A stretch of DNA of 42,429 nucleotides, from positions 1 through 42,429 of the forward strand of contig CASBPY010000248.1 of the NCBI GenBank assembly GCA_949127675.1, in the 5' to 3' direction. Each line of letters starts with the position of its first letter. The stretch's first letter is position 1. This DNA is from Synechococcales cyanobacterium PMM_0072. Its GTDB lineage: Bacteria; Cyanobacteriota; Cyanobacteriia; Cyanobacteriales; Chamaesiphonaceae. Below the pieces are notes generated by a model. The model saw only the letters and a list, made by a program, of their open reading frames with translations. It was not told where the DNA came from and did no database searches. Below, one piece after another: positions 15,953 to 23,740 of the stretch. A program made the translations under genes and the position numbers.

Positions 15953-16600
15953 TCAACTAATCACTTGTTTAAGCTGTGATTGAATAATTGGATATTCTCT
16001 GGCAGCTTCAGGTAATTTAGTCAGAGCTTCTTGCCATAGTGGAATTGCTCGATCGAGTTGACCTTTTGCTTGATATAGTTGACCGAGCTTATCTAAAATC
16101 TGACCCTCCCAATATCGGTCAGGATCGCTCAATTCCCGTTCGATGATTAAACTTTGTTGATAAGATTCGATCGATTCATCCCATTTACTTTGAGCGCGAT
16201 ATACCATCCCCAAATTATTAAAAGACGCGCCTGCACCTTCCCGATCTCCCAACGCTTGACAGATCGCTAAACTTTGCTGATGACATTCGATCGATTGATC
16301 CAAATTGCCCTGATTATAGTAAACCAACCCCAGATTATTAAAAGCCGCGCTTTCACCTTCTCGATCATCCAATTTGCGACAGATAATTAGATCTTGTTGA
16401 TGACAATCGATCGCTTCAGCCCATTGACCTCGATCGTTATATTCTAGACCTAAATTATTGAGGGATATACTCTCACCTGCTAAATTTCCGGCTGATTGGT
16501 CACTCTTCAAACTTTGCTGATACTGTTCTATCGATCGATCTGCTAAAAAATCACTCACTAAATCTGTTTCACTTGTCACTGTAGCTGCCTCTAATCTCAA
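15953..16600 (-). CDS. Tetratricopeptide repeat protein
   Basis: 215 residues made of about four tandem 40-residue repeats of the TPR_12/kinesin-light-chain type: SLNNLGLEYNDRGQWAEAI, AFNNLGLVYYNQGNLDQSI, SFNNLGMVYRAQSKWDESI, and a diverged last one, DKLGQLYQAKGQLDRAI. DNA also repeats at about 120 bases, so the array probably grew by tandem duplication. No signal peptide, enzyme domain or NB-ARC part is present; it is a stand-alone protein-binding scaffold whose partner cannot be guessed. The repeats are not frameshifted. Confidence 0.88.
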   Translation of the reverse strand: MRLEAATVTSETDLVSDFLADRSIEQYQQSLKSDQSAGNLAGESISLNNLGLEYNDRGQWAEAIDCHQQDLIICRKLDDREGESAAFNNLGLVYYNQGNLDQSIECHQQSLAICQALGDREGAGASFNNLGMVYRAQSKWDESIESYQQSLIIERELSDPDRYWEGQILDKLGQLYQAKGQLDRAIPLWQEALTKLPEAAREYPIIQSQLKQVIS

Positions 16601-16662
16601 TGTTAAGTCATTATTCTAACTATTTCTCCGCAGTTCCAGACTGATCCAGCCCATTGAACATC

Positions 16663-17634
16663 TCAAATACTAATCGCAACTTTCCCCCGCACTTGCCGCT
16701 GTTCGAGGTGGCGAATTGCCGCTGGAACTTCGCTCAGGCTGTAAGTTCGATCGATAAAAGGTATAACTTTTCCAGCTTCAATTAAATCCTTCAAAATTAC
16801 CAAATCCGATCGATCGGGTTTAACCATCAAACACTTCAGATTCCGACGCATAATTCTCGAAATTACCGAGCCGAACAACAATACCTGAAACAGTCGCGAG
16901 ATCGAACCGCCGATGAGGACATAAGTGCCATCCGGCTTCAATATTGGTGCATAGTCAAAAACCGATCGATAAGCTGCTGCATCTAAAATTAGGTCGTACT
17001 GCTGCCTATTTTTGGTGACATCTGTTTGATTGTAGTCGATAATGTAGTCTGCGCCAATCGATCGTACCATCTCGATTTTGTTTGTACTGCATACCGCCGT
17101 TACCTCCGCCCCCAATGCTTTGGCAATCTGCACCGCAAACGATCCCACACCGCCCGAAGCACCATTGATTAATACTTTTTGACCAGATTGAATCTGACCA
17201 CAATCCCGCAGCCCTTGGAGCGCGGTTAGGGCAGCACCAGGAACAGTTGCAGCTTGCTCAAAGGAAATATTTCTCGGCTTGGGCGACAATACCGCTTCGG
17301 TACCACAGGCGTACTCGGCAAACGCACCGAATCCACACTCCGACAGATCCCCAAATACCTCATCTCCCACCTGAAACTGCTTCACCTCTTTACCAATAGC
17401 TTCAACTATTCCAGCGACATCCATGCCGAGGATCTTGATTTTAGGCTTGAGGATGCCCCCGAACATCAGGCGACTCAGGAATGGATCTCCGCGCATCAGA
17501 TGCCAGTCGCCAGCATTGACGGAGGCAGCGCGAACTTGCACCAGTACCCCATTATCTGTGACTACGGGCTTGTCAACTTCTTGCAAGCTCAATACATCTG
17601 GTGAACCATATTCGGTCTGAACGATCGCTTTCAT
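16663..17634 (-). CDS. Zinc-free medium-chain oxidoreductase (quinone oxidoreductase type)
   Basis: 323 residues from ATG 17632-17634, preceded by GGAGG at eight bases, which decides against the longer start at 17697. N-terminal MKAIVQTEYGSPDVL, then GVLVQVRAASVNAGDWHLM and LGMDVAGIVEAIGKEV, the MDR catalytic fold. The NADPH-binding motif is VLINGASGGVGSFAVQIAK. Zinc ligands of alcohol dehydrogenases are absent, so quinone or enone reduction is likely. It is divergent from a TetR-type regulator; both promoters overlap a symmetric operator region, so the pair is probably an inducible detoxification unit. The inducer is unknown. Confidence 0.9.
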   Translation of the reverse strand: MKAIVQTEYGSPDVLSLQEVDKPVVTDNGVLVQVRAASVNAGDWHLMRGDPFLSRLMFGGILKPKIKILGMDVAGIVEAIGKEVKQFQVGDEVFGDLSECGFGAFAEYACGTEAVLSPKPRNISFEQAATVPGAALTALQGLRDCGQIQSGQKVLINGASGGVGSFAVQIAKALGAEVTAVCSTNKIEMVRSIGADYIIDYNQTDVTKNRQQYDLILDAAAYRSVFDYAPILKPDGTYVLIGGSISRLFQVLLFGSVISRIMRRNLKCLMVKPDRSDLVILKDLIEAGKVIPFIDRTYSLSEVPAAIRHLEQRQVRGKVAISI

Positions 17635-17654
17635 GTTTGTCAGCCTCCACAGCA

Positions 17655-17695
17655 TTGACTTACACTGTAAGTGTAACTTATAGTGTAAGTCTGTC
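17655..17695. promoter_or_regulatory. Divergent promoters overlapping TetR operator-like inverted repeats
   Basis: TTACACT-GTA-AGTGTAA (17660-17676) is a perfect 7-base-arm inverted repeat, and ACTTACACT (17658-17666) also pairs with AGTGTAAGT (17682-17690). AGTGTAA recurs with 12-base spacing (17670 and 17682). For the regulator, TTGACT (17655-17660) and TATAGT (17679-17684) make a -35/-10 pair with 18 bases between. For the oxidoreductase, TTGACA on the reverse strand at about 17690-17695 with TACACT downstream is possible. One repressor could therefore block both genes. Confidence 0.7.
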
Positions 17696-17729
17696 AAGAT
17701 AGAAACGTGAAAAAGTTTAGATAGTTAAG

Positions 17730-18389
17730 ATGAGCAACTCAGATCCATCGCCTCAGATGCCATTGAGTCGGGAACGGATTTTACGCATGGCGATATTCCT
17801 AGCGGACAAGGGCGGGATTGAATCGCTCTCGATGCGGAAGCTGGCGGCGGAGCTGGGGGTTCAGGCAATGTCGCTGTATAACCATGTGGCGAATAAGGAC
17901 GATCTGCTCGATGGCATTGTGGATATTGTGATTGGTGAGATTGATGTGCCCAATCTGGGCATTGATTGGCAGACGGCAATGCGGCGACGGGCAAATTCGG
18001 CTCACGAGGTGCTATTGCGTCATCCTTGGGCGACGATGCCGATCGTCTCTCGGATTAATGTGGGGCCAGCAATGTTACGCTATATCGACGCGACATTGGG
18101 GTGTCTCTGGGAAGCGGGCTTTTCGTTCGAGCTGGTAGATCGAGCTTGGAATGCGATCGATAGTCACATCTATGGATTTACGCTTCAGGAGCTAAACTTT
18201 CCGATCGAGTCGGCGGAATACGCCAAGACAGCCAAGGAATATCTGCCGAATATCCCCCCTGACAAATACCCCTATATGAATCGACTGACCCATTACTTAA
18301 TCGACGGACACTATGATGGTATTGCAGACTTCAATTTCGGTCTGGAATTGATTCTCAATGGTCTCGAACAGTTGCTAAATCAAGCCTAA
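17730..18389 (+). CDS. TetR family transcriptional regulator (TetR_C type)
   Basis: 219 residues. The helix-turn-helix lies at about residues 33-52 (SLSMRKLAAELGVQAMSLY, then NHVANKDDLL), with a C-terminal ligand domain of the tetracycline-repressor type (AMRRRANSAHEVLLRHPWA, IDSHIYGFTLQEL). Divergent from the oxidoreductase with 95 bases between start codons that carry inverted repeats. By family rule it represses itself and its neighbour until a small molecule binds. The 3' end is followed within six bases by a relic of the ClC gene. Confidence 0.9.
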   Translation: MSNSDPSPQMPLSRERILRMAIFLADKGGIESLSMRKLAAELGVQAMSLYNHVANKDDLLDGIVDIVIGEIDVPNLGIDWQTAMRRRANSAHEVLLRHPWATMPIVSRINVGPAMLRYIDATLGCLWEAGFSFELVDRAWNAIDSHIYGFTLQELNFPIESAEYAKTAKEYLPNIPPDKYPYMNRLTHYLIDGHYDGIADFNFGLELILNGLEQLLNQA

Positions 18390-18394
18390 TTATT

Positions 18395-18464
18395 GGAGTG
18401 GGACTTGGGCGATCGATCTAGGAAAGTAGGGACGAAGTAATTATCGAATACCTTCAGATCTGGA
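18395..18464 (-). pseudogene. Relic of a second ClC/USP gene copy
   Basis: 18395-18442 matches 19265-19312, inside the ClC gene, at 40 of 48 positions with seven of the eight differences being transitions. On the reverse strand it encodes LLRPYFPRSIAQVPL, against LLRPHFPGSIAKVPL in the ClC C-terminal USP domain. The match resumes upstream as CCAGATCTGA (DPDL against NPDL) after a small frameshift. The same order and strand as the full gene point to a duplicated and eroded tail. The stop codon of brnA falls inside this stretch. Confidence 0.75.
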
Positions 18465-18714
18465 TCGCCTGAATTAACTCTTCTCGAAGAACACGACGTA
18501 GATCGTTCTCGGTTAATGGTCGATCGGCTAGTGCTTTGAGATGAGTTCTTAATACTTCGTTAATCAATGTTTGATAACCAAGACCCTTAGCTTCTGCTTG
18601 TTGCCGAAAACTATCTAAAATGTCATCGTCAAGGTAAATTGTGATGCGTGTTTTACCAGTAGATGGAATCACAGCACCACGCTTTCCTTTTGAAAAATCA
18701 TATTCACTCCTCAT
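18454..18714 (-). CDS. brnA: BrnA-type (CopG/ribbon-helix-helix) antitoxin
   Basis: 86 residues; a basic N-terminal arm, then the RHH DNA-binding element TRITIYLDDDILDSFRQQA and GLGYQTLINEVLRTHL (about residues 22-58), and a charged tail. BrnA neutralises BrnT and represses the shared promoter. It follows the toxin with an 11-base overlap, the reverse of the usual antitoxin-first order but normal for brnTA. The last codons (CAG ATC TGA) lie in DNA homologous to the ClC gene, so its C-terminus may have been replaced by the neighbouring relic. Confidence 0.88.
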   Translation of the reverse strand: MRSEYDFSKGKRGAVIPSTGKTRITIYLDDDILDSFRQQAEAKGLGYQTLINEVLRTHLKALADRPLTENDLRRVLREELIQAIQI

Positions 18715-18970
18715 AAGCTTTTGCCTCCTGTCGAGTTGCGCGACGGGCAGAAATCAAGCGAACTGCATCACCACGCATTGTGTAAACAACGACCAAGAGC
18801 AGTCCTGAGTTTCCTATTCCCAATGTGATAAACCGCTCTTCATCAATTGAATCAGGATCGATATCATGAATGGCAAGAGGATCGAAAAACACAAATTCAG
18901 CTTCAGCAAATGAAACATTATGCTTTCGCCAATTTGTTTGTGCTTTTAGAGGATCGTACTCGAAGGTCAT
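18704..18970 (-). CDS. brnT: BrnT-type toxin (RelE-like ribonuclease fold)
   Basis: 88 residues: MTFEYDPLKAQTNWRKHNVS, then FAEAEFVFFDPLAIHD, then RFITLGIGNSGLLLVVVYT, and RLISARRATRQEAKAYEE. These are the ordered signatures of BrnT (EFDPxKAxxNxxKHGVSFEEA and RIISARxAxxxExxxYE). The family cuts mRNA and stops growth under stress. First gene of a two-gene unit with the brnA start overlapping its end. All conserved motifs seem intact. Confidence 0.93.
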   Translation of the reverse strand: MTFEYDPLKAQTNWRKHNVSFAEAEFVFFDPLAIHDIDPDSIDEERFITLGIGNSGLLLVVVYTMRGDAVRLISARRATRQEAKAYEE

Positions 18971-19091
18971 ACATACATTGTACGCATATCACAAGGCGTG
19001 AGCAATAAGAATTCTTGGTAAACTAGCCTAACTATTATTAGGCGGAAACTTTCCACCTATCATTCTATGTAAGGTGGATTTACTGAAAAAT

Positions 19092-21698
19092 TCAAGTTCC
19101 ACGCACAATAATCACTGTCCGATCGCTCTTTTGGGAAATCGCCGCCGGAATATTACCATTGACCACTTGCTCCAAGATCCCCGCGCGACTCGCCCCCAAG
19201 ACGATCGCATCACTATCGCACTCTTCGGCATAGTTGAGAATGGCTGTGAAGATCGAACTAGCATGGAGCGGGACTTTGGCGATTGATCCAGGGAAGTGGG
19301 GACGGAGCAATTGGGTGATGCGATCGAGGGTTGTCAGATCTGGGTTTTTCTCCATTGGGTTAAATACTTGACACAGACTGACTAGAGATCGATCTCCGAG
19401 GGTCGTTAATGCTGGAAGGAGTTCGATCGCCAGTTCAGAATTCGGGCCGCCCGCAATTGGCACCAACCACCGATCGAACTGAGTCCGACCGTTAGATTTA
19501 ACCAAGATCGACTCACAAGTTGCCTGTTGAATTACGGCATCGACTACTGGACTAAAAATCCAGTCTGGAGTCCTGCGGGTACTGCCTTTCCAACCCATTA
19601 ATGCCAAATCGATTCGCTCCGATCGGATCGTTTCTAGTACGGCGGTGGCGAGATTGTGGGCGACCCGAATTTGGGTATGGACAGGGATATTCAAGGTCAA
19701 ACCCAGACTAGTCGCCTGCTGGAGTAGTCGTTTGCCGATCGTGGTTTTAACACGAACTTCGAGCAAAGGTTTATGTGAGGGCACGACAATTATGTGCAAT
19801 ACTTCAACTTCATAATCGCGGCTGCGGGCGATCGCCATTGCCATTTCTATCAGTAGTTGGGCAGTGTTTGGATTACTCACCAATACCAGCAATCTGCCCC
19901 TGCCGACTTCTGGGGCGCGAGTTTGATAGATAACGTGCGAAACTGGGGCGATCTCGCCGAGCAGATCCGCTCGATCGTTGAGATAGGCGGCTTCAACGCG
20001 AATGATATCGCTGCGCGTAATAATTCCGACCAATTTTCGCCGATCGACAATTGGGAGACTACCGAGACGATAGCGATCGATCAGATGGAGAATATGGGCG
20101 AGGGTATCATCGGGAGTAGCGGTCATCGGTGCGGGAGTCATCAGATCGGCGACTGTCGCGAGATCGCCGCCCCCACGCTGCACCTGATTCAAGATATCTC
20201 GCTCGGACAATACTCCCACCAAACTGCCCTTTGCCATTACGGGGAATGTATGGTGCGAAGACTGGGAAAACAGGATTAATGCCTCCGCTCCCGTCATACT
20301 GCTAGGGATGGTTTCAACTTTGGGCTGCATCACCTGAGTGGCGGTTAATTCTGTCCAGAGTGGCGGTGATGTCGATCCATCCTCTAGATGAATGCCATTA
20401 GCTGCTAGCAATAGATCGTAGAGCGATCCTTTTTGCAGTCTTTCCGCGACCAAATTAGTCGTGACAACACCGATCATTAATGGTAAGACCAAATTAAAAT
20501 CAGAGGTCATTTCAAAGACCAAAATCACTGCCGTAATCGGTACTCGCGAAACAGCACAGAAAAAAGCCGCCATGCCCACATAAGCGTAAGTAATCGGCGA
20601 GGCTGTGAATGACAGATAGTGGGCTAAATTGCCCACCAAATAGCCCAAAGCAGATCCCAGCGTCATCGAGGGAATCAGCAGCCCCCCAGGTGCGCCCGAA
20701 CCAGTTACCAAGATAATCAAGCCAAATTTGATCGTGAAGACCATCGCCACCATCTGCCAGTCTGCGTCCCCACTCAGCAACAGATGTCTCAATCCCGCAT
20801 TATCCCGAAATACCAATGGGAGCGCAGCTAAAGCCAGCCCCGAAACTAGTCCTGCCAATCCAACCCGCCAGGGCAAAGCCACAGGCAAAAACCGTCGATA
20901 CCACCCCAAACTCAGCAACACGCCGCGATTAAATAAGACTCCCAAACCGCCTGCTAAAATCCCCAATAGTAAGTACCAGGGAATCTCCGGTACTGAAAAG
21001 CCATTGTGGATATTATTATTGAGATGTGCTTCAAAATTGAGATTCCAGCTTCGGGAACCACCGATCCTGGCGACCGCTGAGGCGACAAAAGAGGCTAAGA
21101 TTGCCGTGCCCAATGTAATTCCCGATAGATCTTGGAGCAATTCTTCGACGACAAATAAAACACTTGCGATCGGCGCATTGAAAGCGGCAGCAACTCCAGC
21201 CCCAGCACCCGCTGCAATCAGTTGACGACGATGTTCGGGGGAAGTCGGGAACCAATGACTGAGTTGATTGGCTAGTGCCGCGCCGATTTGTACGGTGGGG
21301 CCTTCCCGTCCTAATGGCATCCCAGCGGCGAGTACTAGTGTGGCACTGAGCCATTTGACCGCAGCCAGTCTCAGGGTCAAGGGCATGGGCACTCGTGCCA
21401 ATACTGCTTTAACCTCCGACATCCCACTGCCACTCGCCCCAGGTGCCACGTATCCCGCCAGCCAGCCAGCTAATAGCCCCGCGACTAACCCGATCGTCGG
21501 TAGTGATAAATAGGCAGGTACGATGCGAGTGGCTTGCTGTCGCCAGCCGCCCAACCAACTGACACTCTCCCCGAGGGCGATCGCTGCCAACCCAGAGACT
21601 AAGCCAATTACACAAGCTTCGATCGCCGCTAGTCGCTTGGGGCGTAGGAATATTTGGGCGATCTGGTTTTGTAGTATTCGTCCGTTGCGGCTTATCAT
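19092..21698 (-). CDS. ClC-family Cl-/H+ antiporter with CBS pair and two USP domains
   Basis: 868 residues. Membrane part of about 440 residues with the ClC selectivity motifs GSGMSE (90-95) and GREGP (130-134). The gating glutamate is E132, and a second glutamate pair in LFVVEELLQDL matches the internal proton glutamate of exchangers, so H+-coupled transport is more likely than a channel. Next, two CBS domains (VMQPKVETIPSSM; DLMTPAPMTATPDDTL), which in other ClCs bind adenine nucleotides. The last 270 residues hold two universal-stress-protein-like domains (GRGRLLVLVSNPNT and LVPIAGGPNSELA starts). A second copy of its tail exists as a relic 0.8 kb away. Expected at the plasma or thylakoid membrane. 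Confidence 0.93.
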   Translation of the reverse strand: MISRNGRILQNQIAQIFLRPKRLAAIEACVIGLVSGLAAIALGESVSWLGGWRQQATRIVPAYLSLPTIGLVAGLLAGWLAGYVAPGASGSGMSEVKAVLARVPMPLTLRLAAVKWLSATLVLAAGMPLGREGPTVQIGAALANQLSHWFPTSPEHRRQLIAAGAGAGVAAAFNAPIASVLFVVEELLQDLSGITLGTAILASFVASAVARIGGSRSWNLNFEAHLNNNIHNGFSVPEIPWYLLLGILAGGLGVLFNRGVLLSLGWYRRFLPVALPWRVGLAGLVSGLALAALPLVFRDNAGLRHLLLSGDADWQMVAMVFTIKFGLIILVTGSGAPGGLLIPSMTLGSALGYLVGNLAHYLSFTASPITYAYVGMAAFFCAVSRVPITAVILVFEMTSDFNLVLPLMIGVVTTNLVAERLQKGSLYDLLLAANGIHLEDGSTSPPLWTELTATQVMQPKVETIPSSMTGAEALILFSQSSHHTFPVMAKGSLVGVLSERDILNQVQRGGGDLATVADLMTPAPMTATPDDTLAHILHLIDRYRLGSLPIVDRRKLVGIITRSDIIRVEAAYLNDRADLLGEIAPVSHVIYQTRAPEVGRGRLLVLVSNPNTAQLLIEMAMAIARSRDYEVEVLHIIVVPSHKPLLEVRVKTTIGKRLLQQATSLGLTLNIPVHTQIRVAHNLATAVLETIRSERIDLALMGWKGSTRRTPDWIFSPVVDAVIQQATCESILVKSNGRTQFDRWLVPIAGGPNSELAIELLPALTTLGDRSLVSLCQVFNPMEKNPDLTTLDRITQLLRPHFPGSIAKVPLHASSIFTAILNYAEECDSDAIVLGASRAGILEQVVNGNIPAAISQKSDRTVIIVRGT

Positions 21699-21710
21699 TG
21701 TTTAGAAGTT

Positions 21711-23663
21711 CTAAGTCTCTGTTAACCAATAAAATTGAAATCCTTGCAATGTAATCTGACGATCGAATTGCGATGGGATTCTACCACTATATAGATCGAC
21801 AAACCGACCATGAGGATTAATCCCTTTATTGCTAATAGCTTCCAAATCTAAAGATTGAGGATTAGCGTCAAAATTGGCGACAACTAGCACTTTTTCTGAT
21901 GGACGTTCCCGATCGAACCGGATAAAACACAGTAAATGTTCATTCTCCACATGCAGCAATTCACGATTATCAAAATCGGCAAACACCGAAATTTCTTTGC
22001 GAATCGCAATCATTTTTTTCATCGCAGTGAAGATCTTATATTCCACCGTACCTGACTGTTTGCGTAGTTCGGCTTGATGCCAATCGATTTTGGGACGATG
22101 TACCCACCGATTATCATTACTTTTGTTGGGATCGTCGATATAACTATAATCATTGAGTACGCCCAGTGCGTCGCCATTATACATCAGCGGAATACCGCCA
22201 AAAGCTAGAATAATGCCGTGCAGTAATAAAATTTTATCAATTGCGCTTTCGATCGACTGCTCGTCGGCGATTTCTATTGCCGATTCTAACCCTACCAAAG
22301 ATGCCAGCGAACCACAAATTCGCCCGTCGCCAGTGACTGGATTGTGCATAAATTCTAGCCCTCTGGGTGAGGCATCAAACTTGCCACTAAAGTAATCAAT
22401 TAAAAATCGGCGATGTGCATGAGGTTCGTAACCTGCGATCCGAATATCATTGTCATCAAAACCAAAACCGATATCATCGTGACACCGCACATAATTTAGC
22501 CAGGTAGCGCGCTCTAATTTATTGGGTAAACTTTTGATCCCTTGGTAAAGTAGCTTGGTATTTTTAGTGGCAATCCCATCCCAGAGTAATGCCATTAAAG
22601 TGGCATTATAGGCAATTTCACATTCTTTGGCGACGATCGCATCTTCACCAAAATACTTAATTACTTCAACAGGCGCAACAATTGCTTCGGCAATAAACAA
22701 TACCCCAGGTGCGGTTACTTGGCAGCAGTCTTTCATTAACTGCAAAATTAAATGGGCATTGCGTTCATTTTGGCAAGAGGTACCAACTTTTTTCCATAAG
22801 AAAGCCACCGCATCAAGGCGTAAAATATCCACACCTTGATTTGCCCAAAATAGGATAATATCGAGCATTTCGATAAACACTGCGGGATTACTGTAGTTTA
22901 AATCCCATTGATATTCATGAAAAACTGTCATCACCCATTTTTCCATCTCTACATTCCAAGTGAAATTACCTGGATCTGTTGCTGGAAAAACTTCTGGCAT
23001 ACTTTGTTCAAATAGATCGGGAATTTGCCGATTTTCAAACACATAATAGTAATCTTGATAGCGAGGATCTCCCATCTTCGCTTTTTGTGCCCATTCATGT
23101 TCGTCGGAAGTGTGATTGAGAACGATATCTAGTGTTAGTAAAATATCCCGCTGGCTCAACTCGTCCGCTACTAGGCGAATATCGTCTAAAGTGCCCACTC
23201 GATCGTCTACTTGTCTAAAATCACTAATCGCATAACCACCATCACTCTTACCCTGAGGGCACATCAAGATGGGCATAATATGTACCATATTAATACCGAG
23301 TTCTTCAAAGTAACCGATCTTAGTTGCTAGATCGGCTAAATTATCGGCAAAGCCGTTGCTATATAGTGCCATCCCCACCCATTTTTGCGACAAAAACCAG
23401 TTGTGATTTCGTTCGCGTTCGATATCAAGCTGTTCCAATTTTGGGGCGCGATCGATATAGCCTTTTGCCATCGTTTCTACTAACCGCAACATTTGCCGAT
23501 CAAAATCATCGCGATGCCCATATAGTTTAGAAAATAGCGAGTGAATCGCGTAAAAATTCGCACCCAATCGGGTATAAAAATGTCGAAGATCTTGGCGACG
23601 AATTTCCGGTTTGAGATCGTCTAAGATTGAATTTAATAATGAGTGGGAAATCTGCTCGTACAT
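21711..23663 (-). CDS. Amylosucrase (GH13 subfamily 4)
   Basis: 650-residue enzyme that moves glucose from sucrose onto a growing alpha-1,4-glucan and releases fructose. Catalytic residues are D284 (ILRLDAVAF), E326 (LFIAEAI) and D396/D397 (RCHDDIGF), close to D286/E328/D393 of Neisseria amylosucrase. The specific extra N-terminal helical domain (about residues 1-90) and the MVHIMPILMCPQGKSDGGY block separate it from ordinary alpha-amylases; sucrose hydrolase activity is a close alternative. It lies 77 bases downstream of sps on the same strand, probably co-transcribed. No secretion signal, so it works on internal sucrose. Confidence 0.9.
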   Translation of the reverse strand: MYEQISHSLLNSILDDLKPEIRRQDLRHFYTRLGANFYAIHSLFSKLYGHRDDFDRQMLRLVETMAKGYIDRAPKLEQLDIERERNHNWFLSQKWVGMALYSNGFADNLADLATKIGYFEELGINMVHIMPILMCPQGKSDGGYAISDFRQVDDRVGTLDDIRLVADELSQRDILLTLDIVLNHTSDEHEWAQKAKMGDPRYQDYYYVFENRQIPDLFEQSMPEVFPATDPGNFTWNVEMEKWVMTVFHEYQWDLNYSNPAVFIEMLDIILFWANQGVDILRLDAVAFLWKKVGTSCQNERNAHLILQLMKDCCQVTAPGVLFIAEAIVAPVEVIKYFGEDAIVAKECEIAYNATLMALLWDGIATKNTKLLYQGIKSLPNKLERATWLNYVRCHDDIGFGFDDNDIRIAGYEPHAHRRFLIDYFSGKFDASPRGLEFMHNPVTGDGRICGSLASLVGLESAIEIADEQSIESAIDKILLLHGIILAFGGIPLMYNGDALGVLNDYSYIDDPNKSNDNRWVHRPKIDWHQAELRKQSGTVEYKIFTAMKKMIAIRKEISVFADFDNRELLHVENEHLLCFIRFDRERPSEKVLVVANFDANPQSLDLEAISNKGINPHGRFVDLYSGRIPSQFDRQITLQGFQFYWLTET

Positions 23664-23740
23664 CGAAATATATGCTTAATCTTGTTAGTTTTATCTGTCT
23701 ATCATCGATCAAACGAGCGATGAAATTAATAACTTGTCGA

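Noticed and set aside
15953-16600. Roughly 120-base periodicity considered as a CRISPR or satellite
   Set aside because: The units encode TPR repeats in one continuous frame; there are no unique spacers.
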